From assembly GCF_039649665.1 (NCBI RefSeq), contig NZ_JBDJAW010000009.1:124001-188000 (forward strand): a stretch of DNA of 64,000 nucleotides, given 5' to 3'. Source of the DNA: Microbispora sp. ZYX-F-249. Lineage in GTDB: Bacteria > Actinomycetota > Actinomycetes > Streptosporangiales > Streptosporangiaceae. Shown one piece after another: positions 52,731 through 61,515 of this stretch (position 1 is its first letter; each line of letters starts with the position of its first letter). A program made the translations under genes and the position numbers. The notes under the pieces were generated by a model. It had not been told where the DNA came from, searched no databases, and saw only the letters and a program-made list of their open reading frames with translations.

Positions 52731-53660
52731 ATGGCGGATCAGGACGCGGGGTCGCGCGGCACCGGGGACGAGCCGCGCGGCCCGCGCCCGGAGCCGGAAA
52801 CCGGGCCGACCGGGTTGAGCGAGCCGACCGCGACAAGCGGGGCCGCTGAGCCCGTCGGCCCGGCGGCGCCGGCCGAGCCGGCTGCGACCACCGTTGTCGC
52901 TGACTCCGCCGGGCCTGCGGCGCAGACCGGGCCCGTAGAGACCACGCCGGTCGCGCCGAGTGCGCCAACCGGCACGACCACGCCAACTGGCACGACCACG
53001 CCAACTGGCACGACCACGCCAACTGGCACGACCGCGCGGACAGGGCCGGCCGGGCCGACGCCACCGCCGCCTCCGGCGAATCCCACGTCACCATGGACCA
53101 GCCCGGCGAACACGCCCAGGGCGGCGGGGCCGGGTTCACCCTGGACCCACCCGAACAACGGCCCGATGAACACGCCCGGAGCGGGCACGCCCGGGGCGCC
53201 AGGGCCGTACGCGCCGTGGACAGGCTCCGCCGGCCCGGGCCGCCCGGCGCCGGGACCCGCGAGCGCGCTCCCGAGCGGCGGCGGATACGCCTTCGGACCC
53301 GGAGGCGCGGGTTGGAAGGCCCCCGGCTGGCAGAACCCGCGTCCGTCGTTCGATTCGGCTCCGCGGCCAGGCTTCCCCGCGCGAGTGGTGGATCGGCTCC
53401 CGCGCGGGCACACGGGGCGGCTGGTGGCCGTCGGCATCGCGTCCGCGCTCGTCGGAGCGCTCCTCGGCGGTGGCATCGTGGCCGTCACCGCGATGGTCTG
53501 GGGCCGGGCGGACGCGGGGGCGAGCTGGGACACCGGCGGTGACCGGCAGCGCTTCTTCCCCCGTGGCTTCGGCCAGAACGCCCCGCAGTCCCAGGACGAT
53601 CTCCTGCCCCCGTGGTGCAGGAGCACCGAGGCCGGAGTGCGCTGCCAGGCGCCCGGCTGA
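52731..53660 (+). CDS. Proline-rich single-pass membrane protein
   Basis: 309 residues, family not recognised. Residues 1-225 are disordered and rich in Pro, Ala, Gly and Thr; four exact copies of a six-residue unit PTGTTT lie near 80-103, encoded by 18-bp DNA repeats. A basic patch precedes one transmembrane helix (about 228-252). The outside tail of about 55 residues has two Cys (PWCRSTEAGVRCQAPG) able to form a disulfide. ATG follows AAGGGAGA. It is divergent from the kinase gene, with about 150 bases between the starts, so a link to the kinase is possible but unproven. Confidence 0.65.
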   Translation: MADQDAGSRGTGDEPRGPRPEPETGPTGLSEPTATSGAAEPVGPAAPAEPAATTVVADSAGPAAQTGPVETTPVAPSAPTGTTTPTGTTTPTGTTTPTGTTARTGPAGPTPPPPPANPTSPWTSPANTPRAAGPGSPWTHPNNGPMNTPGAGTPGAPGPYAPWTGSAGPGRPAPGPASALPSGGGYAFGPGGAGWKAPGWQNPRPSFDSAPRPGFPARVVDRLPRGHTGRLVAVGIASALVGALLGGGIVAVTAMVWGRADAGASWDTGGDRQRFFPRGFGQNAPQSQDDLLPPWCRSTEAGVRCQAPG

Positions 53661-53676
53661 TCCTCGCTCCCCGGAA

Positions 53677-53710
53677 GGGCGCGCGCCGGCGGAGGGGCCG
53701 GCGCGCGCCC
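53677..53710 (+). terminator. 14-bp perfect hairpin terminator
   Basis: 53677-53690 pairs with 53697-53710 around a six-base loop, starting 17 bases after the proline-rich protein stop. Confidence 0.75.
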
Positions 53711-53951
53711 ACGGGTTTCTCCGGCGGGTTGCCACGGCGCCGTGACTGTCGGCTCCGCCCGGTCACGGGCACCGAAGTTCCCGGGCATGCCCGGCCGGTC
53801 CCCAGCGTGCGTGCCTGCTGGCGTGCAGGTGCCGCGGGAGCCGTACGGTGCGGAACTCGTCGTCGGCTCCTGCCCGTCGTGCGGCCGGACGAGCAGGGGA
53901 CATTGTTGTCCTGGTGAGCCGCTCCGGGCGTGCGGAAACTCCCCATGACGA
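53711..53951. other. Intergenic region, nothing recognised
   Basis: About 240 bases between the hairpin and the convergent HNH/RHH frame. No gene, repeat or operator is seen. Confidence 0.3.
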
Positions 53952-54713
53952 TCACTCCCGCTCACTCTGAGCACGGAGCAGAGCGATGGCCGTGCGGATC
54001 GCCGCGGTCCGCGAGCGCGCCCCTCCGGCGGAAACGAACCGCTCCAGGAAGGTCAGGTCGTCGGCCCCGAGCATCAGGTTCAATTTCGCGAGCGCCGGGC
54101 GCTCGGGGTTCAGCGGCTTTCGCGTTCTTATGTGATTGTGCCGCTCGTTATTGTTTTCTGAATCGCTGTGGGGTCGACGAGATTCGAACTCGCGCTGTAC
54201 GGTACCTAAAACCGTTGCCTCTGCCGATTGGGCTACGACCCCTTTTCCTCTTCCTTTGCCCGCGAAATTCTCCGTCTGAGAATGACGGTTGGGGCAGAGG
54301 AATCGCAAATTCTCTTTTCTGTTGTCCAGCCAATTGCCGTTGATGTGGTCGATGTGCAGCGTAAGCGGCCGACCCTGCCAGGTGCCGCCTATCCTACAGT
54401 CTGCGCAGACGTATGGAACTCCTACTTCGTGTAGCGCCCGCCTGAGCTTGCGGGGCTTCTCGCGGCCGGATCCCGGAGGTAGCAGCACGAGGATCTCCGC
54501 GGGCAGGTATCGCCGCGGCGTCGTTGCGCCTCTGTCCGGCAAGGGCCTGCCGAAGTGGGTTGTGTCGATACCGAAGTGCTTGAGGCGGCGGCTGATGTGG
54601 GCGTGGGCGCCGCCGGACCACGGGATGCCGAGATGACGCAACACGTCGGCGATGCTGCTCGCGGCTGCCGCCGCGTCGGCGAGCAACTCTGGGGTGTACT
54701 TGTACTTCGCCAT
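53952..54713 (-). CDS. HNH endonuclease frame running through a tRNA into an RHH-like tail
   Basis: 253 codons without a stop. Residues 1-55 resemble the DNA-binding start of phage-type HNH enzymes (YTPELL, IADVLRHLGI, HFGIDTTHFG). Residues 100-148 are the HNH core: Cys103-Ala-Asp-Cys106, LHIDHINGN with His120 and His123, Asn131 and FLCPNRH. The second zinc knuckle is Cys140-Pro-Asn-Arg143; the family usually has Cys at this place, so the zinc site may be damaged. Codons 158-182 coincide base for base with a tRNA gene on the same strand. Residues 205-250 look like a ribbon-helix-helix domain (AKLNLMLGADDLTFLERFV, then SRTAAIRTAIALLR). Whether this is one protein or separate products is open. 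The flanks are poorer in GC, a sign of transfer. ATG 54713 gives the family N-terminus but has only GGGG upstream. Confidence 0.6.
   Translation of the reverse strand: MAKYKYTPELLADAAAAASSIADVLRHLGIPWSGGAHAHISRRLKHFGIDTTHFGRPLPDRGATTPRRYLPAEILVLLPPGSGREKPRKLRRALHEVGVPYVCADCRIGGTWQGRPLTLHIDHINGNWLDNRKENLRFLCPNRHSQTENFAGKGRGKGVVAQSAEATVLGTVQREFESRRPHSDSENNNERHNHIRTRKPLNPERPALAKLNLMLGADDLTFLERFVSAGGARSRTAAIRTAIALLRAQSERE
54169..54242 (-). tRNA. Class I tRNA with UAG anticodon, unusual
   Basis: 74 bases fold as a cloverleaf. The acceptor is GGGGTCG/CGACCCC; the D arm has a 3-bp stem (GCC/GGC); the anticodon stem is ACGGT/ACCGT with loop TTTAGGT; the variable loop is five bases; the T arm is GCGAG-TTCGAAT-CTCGT. 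CCA is not encoded. The anticodon reads UAG, matching Leu codon CUA, but bacterial tRNA-Leu has a long variable arm, which is missing. Amino acid identity is therefore unclear. The gene starts exactly in frame inside the HNH ORF. Confidence 0.7.
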
Positions 54714-54770
54714 GCCCCGGAATTTATCGGCGGGCACCGACAATTCCGGGAGTACGACGAAAGGGATATC

Positions 54771-55238
54771 TCAGGAAATTCCCAGCTCTTTTGTGAGGCG
54801 GGCGACGTGACCGGTGGCCTTCACGTTGTAGAGAGCCTTCTCGATCTTTCCGTCGGGGTCGATGACGAACGTGGACCGGATGACGCCCATCACGGTCTTC
54901 CCGTAGTTCGTCTTCTCGCCGTACGCGCCGTACGCCTTGTGCACGTCCAGACCGGTGTCGGACAGGAGCGGGAACGCGAGCGCGTCGCGCTCGCGGAACT
55001 GCCGCAGCTTGGCGGGCTTGTCCTTGGACACGCCCAGCACCACGAAGCCCTGCTCGGTGAGCGCGCCGAGGTTGTCGCGGAAGTCGCAGGCCTGCTTGGT
55101 GCATCCGGGGGTCATCGCCGCAGGGTAGAAGTACAGGATGACCCGCCTGCCGCGAAACGACTCCAGCGAGACCTCGTGGTCGTCGGCGTCGGTCAGGGTG
55201 AAGTCCGGCGCGGCGTCGCCGGGCTGGAGCTTGCTCAT
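54771..55238 (-). CDS. bcp: Peroxiredoxin, BCP/PrxQ type
   Basis: 155 residues. A thiol peroxidase that reduces peroxides. Peroxidatic Cys46 and resolving Cys51 lie in TPGCTKQACDFRD, the PrxQ pattern. Surrounding motifs LQPGDAAPDFTLTDADD and VILYFYPAAMTPGCT are standard. The ATG at 55238 follows GGAGGA; an earlier in-frame start would add 18 odd residues. It stands alone, divergent from the DUF3618 gene. Confidence 0.94.
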   Translation of the reverse strand: MSKLQPGDAAPDFTLTDADDHEVSLESFRGRRVILYFYPAAMTPGCTKQACDFRDNLGALTEQGFVVLGVSKDKPAKLRQFRERDALAFPLLSDTGLDVHKAYGAYGEKTNYGKTVMGVIRSTFVIDPDGKIEKALYNVKATGHVARLTKELGIS

Positions 55239-55373
55239 CACGTCCTCCGGAAAAGGTGACCCGCGGCGATCGGCGGGGCAAGCGTCAACCAAACTACCGG
55301 CTCAGCCGCTGTGCGGGGCGACCGGCGGACCTGGCAGACTGATCACACACCAATACCACAGAAGGGGGATCGC

Positions 55374-55700
55374 ATGGCGGACACCGATCCCGATGCGCTG
55401 GAGCTGAAGATCGAGCGCACGCGGGCGGAGCTCGCTCGCACGGTCGACGCCATCGCGGACCGGGTGAGCCCGAAGCGGGTCGCGGAGCGCGGCGTAGCGA
55501 AGGCGAAGGCCAACGCGCGCGACTTCGTCACGTCCGTGGAGGACATGGTCCTGGGGCCGCGCACGTACGCCCCGGCCGACGACGAAGGGGAGCAGCCCGC
55601 GGAGTACCCGGCGCCCAACATCGCCCCGGTGCTGATCGGAATCGGCGTGGCCGTCGTCGTGGGCGCGGCCATCGTGCTCCTGCGCCGCCGCTCCCGCTGA
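55374..55700 (+). CDS. DUF3618 membrane protein
   Basis: 108 residues. The N-terminal DUF3618 motif ELKIERTRAELARTVDAIADRVSPKRVAERG is followed by a hydrophilic middle and a C-terminal membrane helix (about 80-102) ending in basic residues. Members are common in actinobacteria near phage-holin-like or DUF4235 genes, but none is adjacent here. The role is unknown. ATG follows GAAGGGGG. Confidence 0.85.
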   Translation: MADTDPDALELKIERTRAELARTVDAIADRVSPKRVAERGVAKAKANARDFVTSVEDMVLGPRTYAPADDEGEQPAEYPAPNIAPVLIGIGVAVVVGAAIVLLRRRSR

Positions 55701-55761
55701 CCCGCCGGGGGACGACGCCGCCGTGACACGGTTCGCGGCGGCGCGCGCGTTTCCGTGATAA

Positions 55762-55985
55762 GGCAGCCGCCAGGCCGAGAGGCAGCCGCCAGGCCGAGAG
55801 GCAGCCGCCAGGCCGCGGTAAGGCAGCCGCCAGGCCGCGGTAAGGCAGCCGCCAGGCCGAGAGGCAGCCGCCAGGCCGCGGTAAGGCAGCCGCCAGGCCG
55901 AGAGGCAGCCGTCAGGCCGCGGTAAGGCAGCCGCCAGGCCGAGAGGCAGCCGTCAGGCCGCGGTAAGGCAGCCGTCAGGCCGAGA
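55762..55985. repeat. 11-unit tandem repeat with two alternating unit types
   Basis: All units begin GGCAGCCGCCAGGCCG (or GTC for GCC). Type A continues AGA (19 bp) and type B continues CGGTAA (22 bp). The order is A A B B A B A B' A B' A', where the primed units carry one C-to-T change. The array fills the gap between convergent genes and ends with a partial unit. No spacers are present, so it is not a CRISPR. Confidence 0.85.
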
Positions 55986-56011
55986 GGCAGCCGCGGGGCC
56001 GGGGCCGGCGG

Positions 56012-57187
56012 TCAGAGGAAGGTCCTGCCCTCGCCGCGGTAGGTCGGGACCTCCTCGGTCACCCGGTCGCCCTCGATCAGGTGCAGCGAGGCGAAGCGCT
56101 CGCACAGCTCGCCGGCCTTCGCGTGCCGGAACCAGACGCGGTCGCCGAGGCGGAGATCGGCCGCGGCCTCGCCGAGCAGGGGCGTCTGCACCTCGCCCGC
56201 GCCCTCGTCCGGGTGGTAGGTGAGCCCCGCGGGCAGGTACGGCTGGGGCAGCCGGGTGGGTCCCGGGGCACCGGAGGCGGGGTAGCCGCCTCCGAGCACG
56301 GTCACGATGTCCGGAGCCGGCTTGCGCACGACCGGCAGGGCGAACAGCGCCGCCGGCCGGCCGGTGAAGCCCCGGTAGAAGTCGAACAGGCGCGGATGGA
56401 AGAACCCGGAGCCCGCCGCGACCTCGGTGACCGCCCGCTCGGCGACGGTCTTCTCGATGCTCCCGGTGCCTCCGCCGTTGACGAACTCCAGGTCGGCCAC
56501 CTGACGTACGGCCCGCACGATGCGGCCGCGACGCACGACCAGCTCACGTCGCGACCGCTCCTGCATCAGGCGCACCGCCCGCCCGTACGGCCCGGGCACG
56601 TCGTCTCCCACTCCGGCGATCTGGGCCTCGTACGCCATGAGCCCGGCCAGCCGCAGCCCGGGGCGCTCGGCGATGCGGGCGGCGATCTCGGCGGCCTGCT
56701 CGGGCTCGCGGATCGGCGACCGCAGCGCGCCCGCGCGGAACCTGCCGCCGAGGGCCACGAACCCCGCGTCGAGGTCCAGGCACACCCGGACGCGGTGGGG
56801 GAGCCGGAGGCTCTCGATCAGGTCGAGGTGCTCGGGCGAGTCCACCATGACGGTGATCTCCCGGGCCGCGGCCTCGTCCGATCCCAGGGTGCGCAGGGCG
56901 GTCCTGTCCGCGGTCGGGTAGGCCACGAGCACGTCCCGCAGGCCGGTGGAGACGAGCCACAGCGCCTCGGGCAGCGTGAAGGCCATGACACCCGAGACGC
57001 CGTCCATGGCCAGGATCCGTTCGAGCACGGGCCGGCACCGGATCGACTTGCTGGCGACCCGGATCGGCTTGCCCCGGGCCCGGCGCACCATGGCGGCCGC
57101 GTTCGCCCGGAGCGCGTCCATGTCGAGGACGGCGAAGGGCGGCTCCAGGTGGGCCGTGGCCTGGTCGAGGCGCTGGCGGTCGTCCAT
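56012..57187 (-). CDS. Fold-III PLP enzyme, D-amino acid deaminase/D-threonine aldolase-like
   Basis: 391 residues with an alanine racemase-like barrel. The PLP lysine lies in RVASKSIRC near residue 47. The C-terminal domain has VWFRHAKAGELCERF, where His and Cys may bind a metal as in D-serine dehydratase and D-threonine aldolase. VMVDSPEHLDLIE, VCLDLDAGFVALGGRFR and FVNGGGTGSIEKT are further family segments. The exact substrate is unknown. The ATG at 57187 gives a normal N-terminus. Its 3' end lies next to a long tandem repeat. Confidence 0.8.
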   Translation of the reverse strand: MDDRQRLDQATAHLEPPFAVLDMDALRANAAAMVRRARGKPIRVASKSIRCRPVLERILAMDGVSGVMAFTLPEALWLVSTGLRDVLVAYPTADRTALRTLGSDEAAAREITVMVDSPEHLDLIESLRLPHRVRVCLDLDAGFVALGGRFRAGALRSPIREPEQAAEIAARIAERPGLRLAGLMAYEAQIAGVGDDVPGPYGRAVRLMQERSRRELVVRRGRIVRAVRQVADLEFVNGGGTGSIEKTVAERAVTEVAAGSGFFHPRLFDFYRGFTGRPAALFALPVVRKPAPDIVTVLGGGYPASGAPGPTRLPQPYLPAGLTYHPDEGAGEVQTPLLGEAAADLRLGDRVWFRHAKAGELCERFASLHLIEGDRVTEEVPTYRGEGRTFL

Positions 57188-57387
57188 GTGCGCAGCCTAG
57201 TACGGCACCGGCCGAAATACATGAGCCGAATTCATGTTAACCGCGCCCGGGCAAAGTCTTCTCCGGGGAGCCGCCATGATCGCGCAAGGCGGCGGGTGAC
57301 CCGCCCCTCCCGCCGCCGCTCCGTGTACCCATGGTGACGTGACTACCGAGCGGACCCGGCGCGGTGAGCGGGAAGGGTGAACGGCTG

Positions 57388-58065
57388 ATGAGCGTCGTGC
57401 AGGGAATCCTGGCGGGTTCGTCGGCGAGGAGCGCCCAGGGCGCCGGAAGAGCGGCAAGCTCCGAAGGCGCCGAAAGCGGCACAGGCCCCGCAAGCGGCAT
57501 GGGCGTGGCGGCGGGCCGCGTGGCCGGCCGCCGGGCCGCCGTGCGCGCCCTGCGGCCGGCCCGCACCCCGGCCGCCGTCGCGGTCGCCTCCGCCCTCGCC
57601 CTGCTCGCCTGGGCGCTCACCGCGGCGGTCGTCACCGTCATGATCGGCGGGTCCCTGCCCTGGCGGCTGCCGCCCCGGCTGCTGAACCTCACGCCGGCCG
57701 ACCCCGCCGTCCCCGTCGCCGCGGTCGGCATGATCGTCTGCGGGGTGGGGCTGGTGGCCCTCGCGATCGTCCCCGGCCGTCCCCGGCTCGTGCCCCTGGA
57801 ATGCCGGGACCCGCTTCTCGCCATGGGCCTGACCCGCGCCGGTCTGCGCCGGACGCTCGCCGCCTCGGCCCGCGAGGTCGAGCACGTCCGCCGGGCCGGC
57901 GTCCACATCCTCCGCAGGCGGATCGAGGTCGTCGTGGTGGCGGACGCGGACACGACCGGCGCCCTGCTGCGGGAGGTCGGCGCGGCCGTGGGAGACCGGC
58001 TGTCGGGTCTCGGCGTCCGCTCCCGCCACGAGGTCGTCGTACGGCTGCGCAGGAGAGGGGGCTGA
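57388..58065 (+). CDS. DUF6286-like membrane protein, alkaline-shock cluster type
   Basis: 225 residues. After an Ala/Gly/Ser-rich start there are two membrane helices (about 66-88 and 110-130) and a C-terminal domain with RLVPLECRDPLLAMGLTRAGLRRTLAASAREVEHV. This type is normally encoded with Asp23/Gls24 proteins and AmaP. Here only the AmaP-like gene follows (one base gap) and no Asp23 gene is in view. ATG 57388 has AAGGGTGA upstream; a GTG 24 bases earlier is possible. Confidence 0.7.
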   Translation: MSVVQGILAGSSARSAQGAGRAASSEGAESGTGPASGMGVAAGRVAGRRAAVRALRPARTPAAVAVASALALLAWALTAAVVTVMIGGSLPWRLPPRLLNLTPADPAVPVAAVGMIVCGVGLVALAIVPGRPRLVPLECRDPLLAMGLTRAGLRRTLAASAREVEHVRRAGVHILRRRIEVVVVADADTTGALLREVGAAVGDRLSGLGVRSRHEVVVRLRRRGG

Positions 58066-58066
58066 G

Positions 58067-58543
58067 GTGCGTCCGCGACTGGGGAACCGGGCCGGGCTCT
58101 GCCTCGTGGGCCTCGCGCTGGTCGCGGGTGGCGCCGGCCTGCTGGCCGCCGCGCGGCGGCGGCCCGGTGCGGCCCTGGCCGACGCGAGCGTGATCGACGG
58201 GCGGCCGTGGGCGCTGCCCCTGCTGGCCGGGGTGGCCATGCTGCTCGCCCTGGTCGCGACCCGCTGGCTCGTCATGGCGCTCGGCTGGGGCCGGGTCGGC
58301 AGCCGCACCGGTTCCGGCATCGCCATGCTCGGCGTGGCGCTCAAGGGGATCGACGGGATCGGCCGCATCTCCGTCAGGCTCGTGCGCGACGGCAGGCTGC
58401 GGGTGTCGGTGTCGCTCCAGCGCTCCGCCGACCTGCGGCAGGTGATCAGGCGGCTGGACGAGTCGGCGATCTCACGTGTTCGCCGCGCGGTCGGCAGGGA
58501 CGACGCGCTTGCGGTCGTCCGCCTGCACGTCCGCCGCCGCTGA
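58067..58543 (+). CDS. AmaP-like alkaline shock membrane anchor
   Basis: 158 residues. Two membrane helices (about 9-28 and 48-70) precede a small domain ([44 protein letters not shown]). AmaP in Gram-positive bacteria anchors Asp23 at the membrane. The pair here lacks that partner. The GTG start overlaps the GGGGGCTGAG region after the previous stop. The last 72 bases overlap the convergent membrane-protein gene at 58472. Confidence 0.65.
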   Translation: MRPRLGNRAGLCLVGLALVAGGAGLLAAARRRPGAALADASVIDGRPWALPLLAGVAMLLALVATRWLVMALGWGRVGSRTGSGIAMLGVALKGIDGIGRISVRLVRDGRLRVSVSLQRSADLRQVIRRLDESAISRVRRAVGRDDALAVVRLHVRRR

Positions 58544-59923
58544 CCGCCCCGCTGACCGCCCCGCTGACCGCCCCTCCGATCGCCAGGGCGCGCGGGTCGC
58601 GCCGGAGCCGAGCGCGAGCCCGGCGGCAAGGCACGCGAGCGGCACCACGGGCACCACGTAGCGGTGGTCGAAGGCGGCGATCAGGGGCGGCAGCAGGAGC
58701 AGGACCGCCGCCGCGGCCCAGGGCAGCAGCGCGGTCCACCGCCGCGCCACCAGCCCGGCGAGGCCGGCCAGCAGGATCGCCGCCAGCAGCGGCCCGCGCA
58801 GGAAGCCCTGTTCCTGGTAGGCGCGCAGCCACCCCGCGAACGGCTCGGCCACGTGGGTGTCCCCGGAGCTTCCCTGGTAGGCGGTGGTCAGCTCGCCCGC
58901 CGTACGGCCCGAGGAGGCCACCTTGGCGGTGAACGGCTTCACCGAGGCGGGGAACACGTACGCGCTCTGCGTGCCCGGTGCGGGGTAGACCTTCCGGTCC
59001 CATTCGAACGCCCACATGGCGTCGTGCAGACCGGTCGTCAGGAAGTCGAGGGGCTGGCTGCGGATCGCCAGCGACGCGAACTCGCCCGCCAGCCGCTCCT
59101 TGTCCTTCTTCACCCGCTGGATGGGCGAGTCGGCGTCCCAGATGTAGGCGGGCGCGGCGAGCCGGGGCCCCGACGGGCACAGCACCGCCAGCTCCTTCGG
59201 CGGCTTCATGACCGCGCAGTCGGCGAAGGTCATCGTCCGCGACCACAGCCACGTGCTGCTGCCGCCCATCCCGTACGACCCGTGGGCGTCGTGGAACCAG
59301 ACGGCGTACCCGCCGAGCACGGCGGAGGCGGCGGCGAGCCCGGCGAGCGCGGTCCGCCAGCGCCGGGCCAGCAGCACGGGCAGCAGTGCCAGCGCGATCA
59401 GGGGCAGCCCCAGGGTGCGGGTGATCGTCGCCAGCCCGAGCAGCAGCAGCGCGGCGACGACCGGCCACGCGCCGGGCCTGGGACGCCACAGCAGGATCGT
59501 CACGGCGGCGACGACCAGCGCGGTGAACAGCAGGTCCGCCATGACGAGGTGTTCGAGCTGGATCTGGTGGACGTCGAGCAGCACCGGAGTCGCCGCCAGC
59601 GCCGCGCCCCAGCCCGGCAGCCGGGTGCGGCGGCGCAGCAGCGCGTACACGCACACGGCCATGCCGAGGCCGAGCAGGTGCTGGACGACCACGACGGCGG
59701 TGATGCTGTGCAGCGGGCTCAGCGCCGCCAGGAACAGCGAGTAGCCGGACGGCCGCGAGGGCAGCGGCCGCAGGTCGAGGGCCGAGCTGAGGTAGGCGAA
59801 GGAGTCGGCCCAGAACCACAGCGCGGGCCGGTAGCCGAGCACGGCGAGCGCCCGCAGCGCGACACCCGCCGCCAGCACGACCAGGAACGCCCGATGCGGG
59901 CGCAGCGCCTCGCGCCACCTCAC
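58472..59923 (-). CDS. Polytopic membrane protein, glycosyltransferase-39-like
   Basis: 483 residues with about ten membrane helices. The N-terminus ([31 protein letters not shown]) has the acidic Asp in the first loop seen in lipid-linked sugar transferases of the GT39/PMT type. A large loop (about 245-365) faces outside, and a basic tail rich in Arg and Ser repeats ends the protein. It may transfer a sugar from polyprenyl phosphate to a cell-surface target; this is inferred from topology. GTG 59923 follows GGAGGAGGG. The 3' end overlaps the AmaP-like gene by 72 bases. Confidence 0.7.
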   Translation of the reverse strand: MRWREALRPHRAFLVVLAAGVALRALAVLGYRPALWFWADSFAYLSSALDLRPLPSRPSGYSLFLAALSPLHSITAVVVVQHLLGLGMAVCVYALLRRRTRLPGWGAALAATPVLLDVHQIQLEHLVMADLLFTALVVAAVTILLWRPRPGAWPVVAALLLLGLATITRTLGLPLIALALLPVLLARRWRTALAGLAAASAVLGGYAVWFHDAHGSYGMGGSSTWLWSRTMTFADCAVMKPPKELAVLCPSGPRLAAPAYIWDADSPIQRVKKDKERLAGEFASLAIRSQPLDFLTTGLHDAMWAFEWDRKVYPAPGTQSAYVFPASVKPFTAKVASSGRTAGELTTAYQGSSGDTHVAEPFAGWLRAYQEQGFLRGPLLAAILLAGLAGLVARRWTALLPWAAAAVLLLLPPLIAAFDHRYVVPVVPLACLAAGLALGSGATRAPWRSEGRSAGRSAGRSAAADVQADDRKRVVPADRAANT

Positions 59924-60084
59924 GTGACGGCCCTCCTCCTCGTCGGTGAGGTCACCACCTTATTGGCCCCGGCCGACGTTCCGCCCGTCCGCATGATCAC
60001 GATCGGATTCACGCCAGGTCAGACGGGCTTCGGCCGATTCTCTGCATGATCATGAAGGGTGCCGGTGCAGGTGAGGCGCCCTGC

Positions 60085-60110
60085 GTGCGACAAATTACAA
60101 GATCACGGCG
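60085..60110. repeat. Partial copy of the inverted-repeat element end
   Basis: Matches 24 of 26 bases with 35726-35751. As at the first locus it stands within 15 bases of the stop of a minus-strand gene. The rest of the element is not recognisable here, although the short words TGATCACG and ATGATCATG recur nearby (59990-60055). Confidence 0.65.
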
Positions 60111-60117
60111 GTGGGGG

Positions 60118-61491
60118 TCAGCACTCGATGACGTTGACGGCGAGGCCGCCGCGCGAGGTCTCCTTGTACTTGTCGAGCATGTCCCTGCCGGTGTCGCGCA
60201 TCGTCTTGATGGCCTTGTCCAGCGACACGAAGTGGCGCCCGTCGCCGCGCAGCGCGATGCGGGCCGCCGCGATCGCCTTGATCGAGGCGACCGCGTTCCG
60301 CTCGATGCACGGGATCTGGACGAGCCCGCCGATCGGGTCGCAGGTCAGGCCGAGGTTGTGCTCGATGCCGATCTCGGCGGCGTTCTCGACCTGCTCCGGC
60401 GTCCCGCCGAGCGCCTCGGTGAGGCCCGCCGCGGCCATCGAGCAGGCCGACCCGACCTCGCCCTGGCAGCCCACCTCCGCGCCGGAGATGGAGGCGTTCT
60501 CCTTGAACAGCACGCCGATCGCGCCCGCGGTGAGCAGGAAGCGGACGACGCCGTCCTCGTCGGCGCCCGGCAGGAAACGCATGTAGTAGGACAGGACGGC
60601 CGGGACGATGCCGGCGGCGCCGTTGGTCGGCGCGGTGACGATCCGGCCGCCCGCGGCGTTCTCCTCGTTGACGGCCAGCGCGAACAGCGTGACCCAGTCC
60701 ATCGCCCGCAGCGGGTCGGTCCCGTCGGCCTCGCCCTGCAGCCGCCGGTACAGCTGGTGGGCCCGGCGGCGCACCTTGAGGCCGCCCGGCAGCACGCCCT
60801 CGCGGCTGGTGCCGCGTCGTACGCACTCGGCCATGACCTCCCACAGGTGCAGCAGGCGGGCCCGGATCTCCTCCTCCGTACGGCCGAAGGCCTTCTCGTT
60901 CTCCATCATCAGGCCGGAGATCGACAGGCCGGTCTCCGCGCAGTGCGCGAGCAGCTCGTGCGCGGTCGTGAAGGCGTACGGCAGCACCGTGTCGTCGGGC
61001 TTGATCCGGTCGGCACCGGTGGCGTTCTCGTCCACCACGAAACCGCCGCCGACCGAGTAGTACACCTTCTCGCGCAGCACCGTGTCGTCGGCGTACGCCG
61101 TGAACCGCATGCCGTTCGGGTGGTGGGGGAGCGACAGCTTGCGCTCGAAGACGAGGTGCTCGCCGACCACGAACGGGATCTCGTGCACGCCGTACAACGT
61201 GACCGTGCCGCTCGACCGCATCGCCGCCAGCCGTTCGTCGACGGTGTCGACGTCGACCAGCTCGGGCTTGTCGCCGGACAGGCCCAGCAGGACCGCCTTG
61301 TCGCTGCCGTGGCCCTTGCCGGTCAGCCCGAGAGAGCCGTACAGGATGGCCTCGACCCGGGTGACCTTCTCCAGCAGCCCGTCCTCGTGCAGCCCGCGGA
61401 CGAACTTGTGCGCCGCCGCCATCGGGCCGCCCGTGTGCGAGCTGGACGGCCCGATTCCCACCTTGAACAGGTCGAAGACGCTGATCGCCAT
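60118..61491 (-). CDS. sdaA: L-serine ammonia-lyase, iron-sulfur type
   Basis: 457 residues, single-chain type. The beta domain (about 1-160) starts [20 protein letters not shown], and the alpha domain holds the cluster cysteines in [20 protein letters not shown] and LTCDPIGG. The chain ends NVIEC, with the C-terminal Cys that folds into the active site in known enzymes. It converts serine to pyruvate and ammonia. It lies 24 bases after gcvH in the same direction, so glycine is cleaved, recycled to serine by SHMT and then deaminated in one pathway. Confidence 0.95.
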   Translation of the reverse strand: MAISVFDLFKVGIGPSSSHTGGPMAAAHKFVRGLHEDGLLEKVTRVEAILYGSLGLTGKGHGSDKAVLLGLSGDKPELVDVDTVDERLAAMRSSGTVTLYGVHEIPFVVGEHLVFERKLSLPHHPNGMRFTAYADDTVLREKVYYSVGGGFVVDENATGADRIKPDDTVLPYAFTTAHELLAHCAETGLSISGLMMENEKAFGRTEEEIRARLLHLWEVMAECVRRGTSREGVLPGGLKVRRRAHQLYRRLQGEADGTDPLRAMDWVTLFALAVNEENAAGGRIVTAPTNGAAGIVPAVLSYYMRFLPGADEDGVVRFLLTAGAIGVLFKENASISGAEVGCQGEVGSACSMAAAGLTEALGGTPEQVENAAEIGIEHNLGLTCDPIGGLVQIPCIERNAVASIKAIAAARIALRGDGRHFVSLDKAIKTMRDTGRDMLDKYKETSRGGLAVNVIEC

Positions 61492-61515
61492 TGACCGTCG
61501 CCTCTCAACCGCCGG

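Noticed and set aside
54169-54242. tRNA as an integration site with att repeats
   Set aside because: I found no second copy of the tRNA 3' end and no integrase in the window.
55762-55985. Possible CRISPR array
   Set aside because: Units abut with no unique spacers and no cas genes are present.
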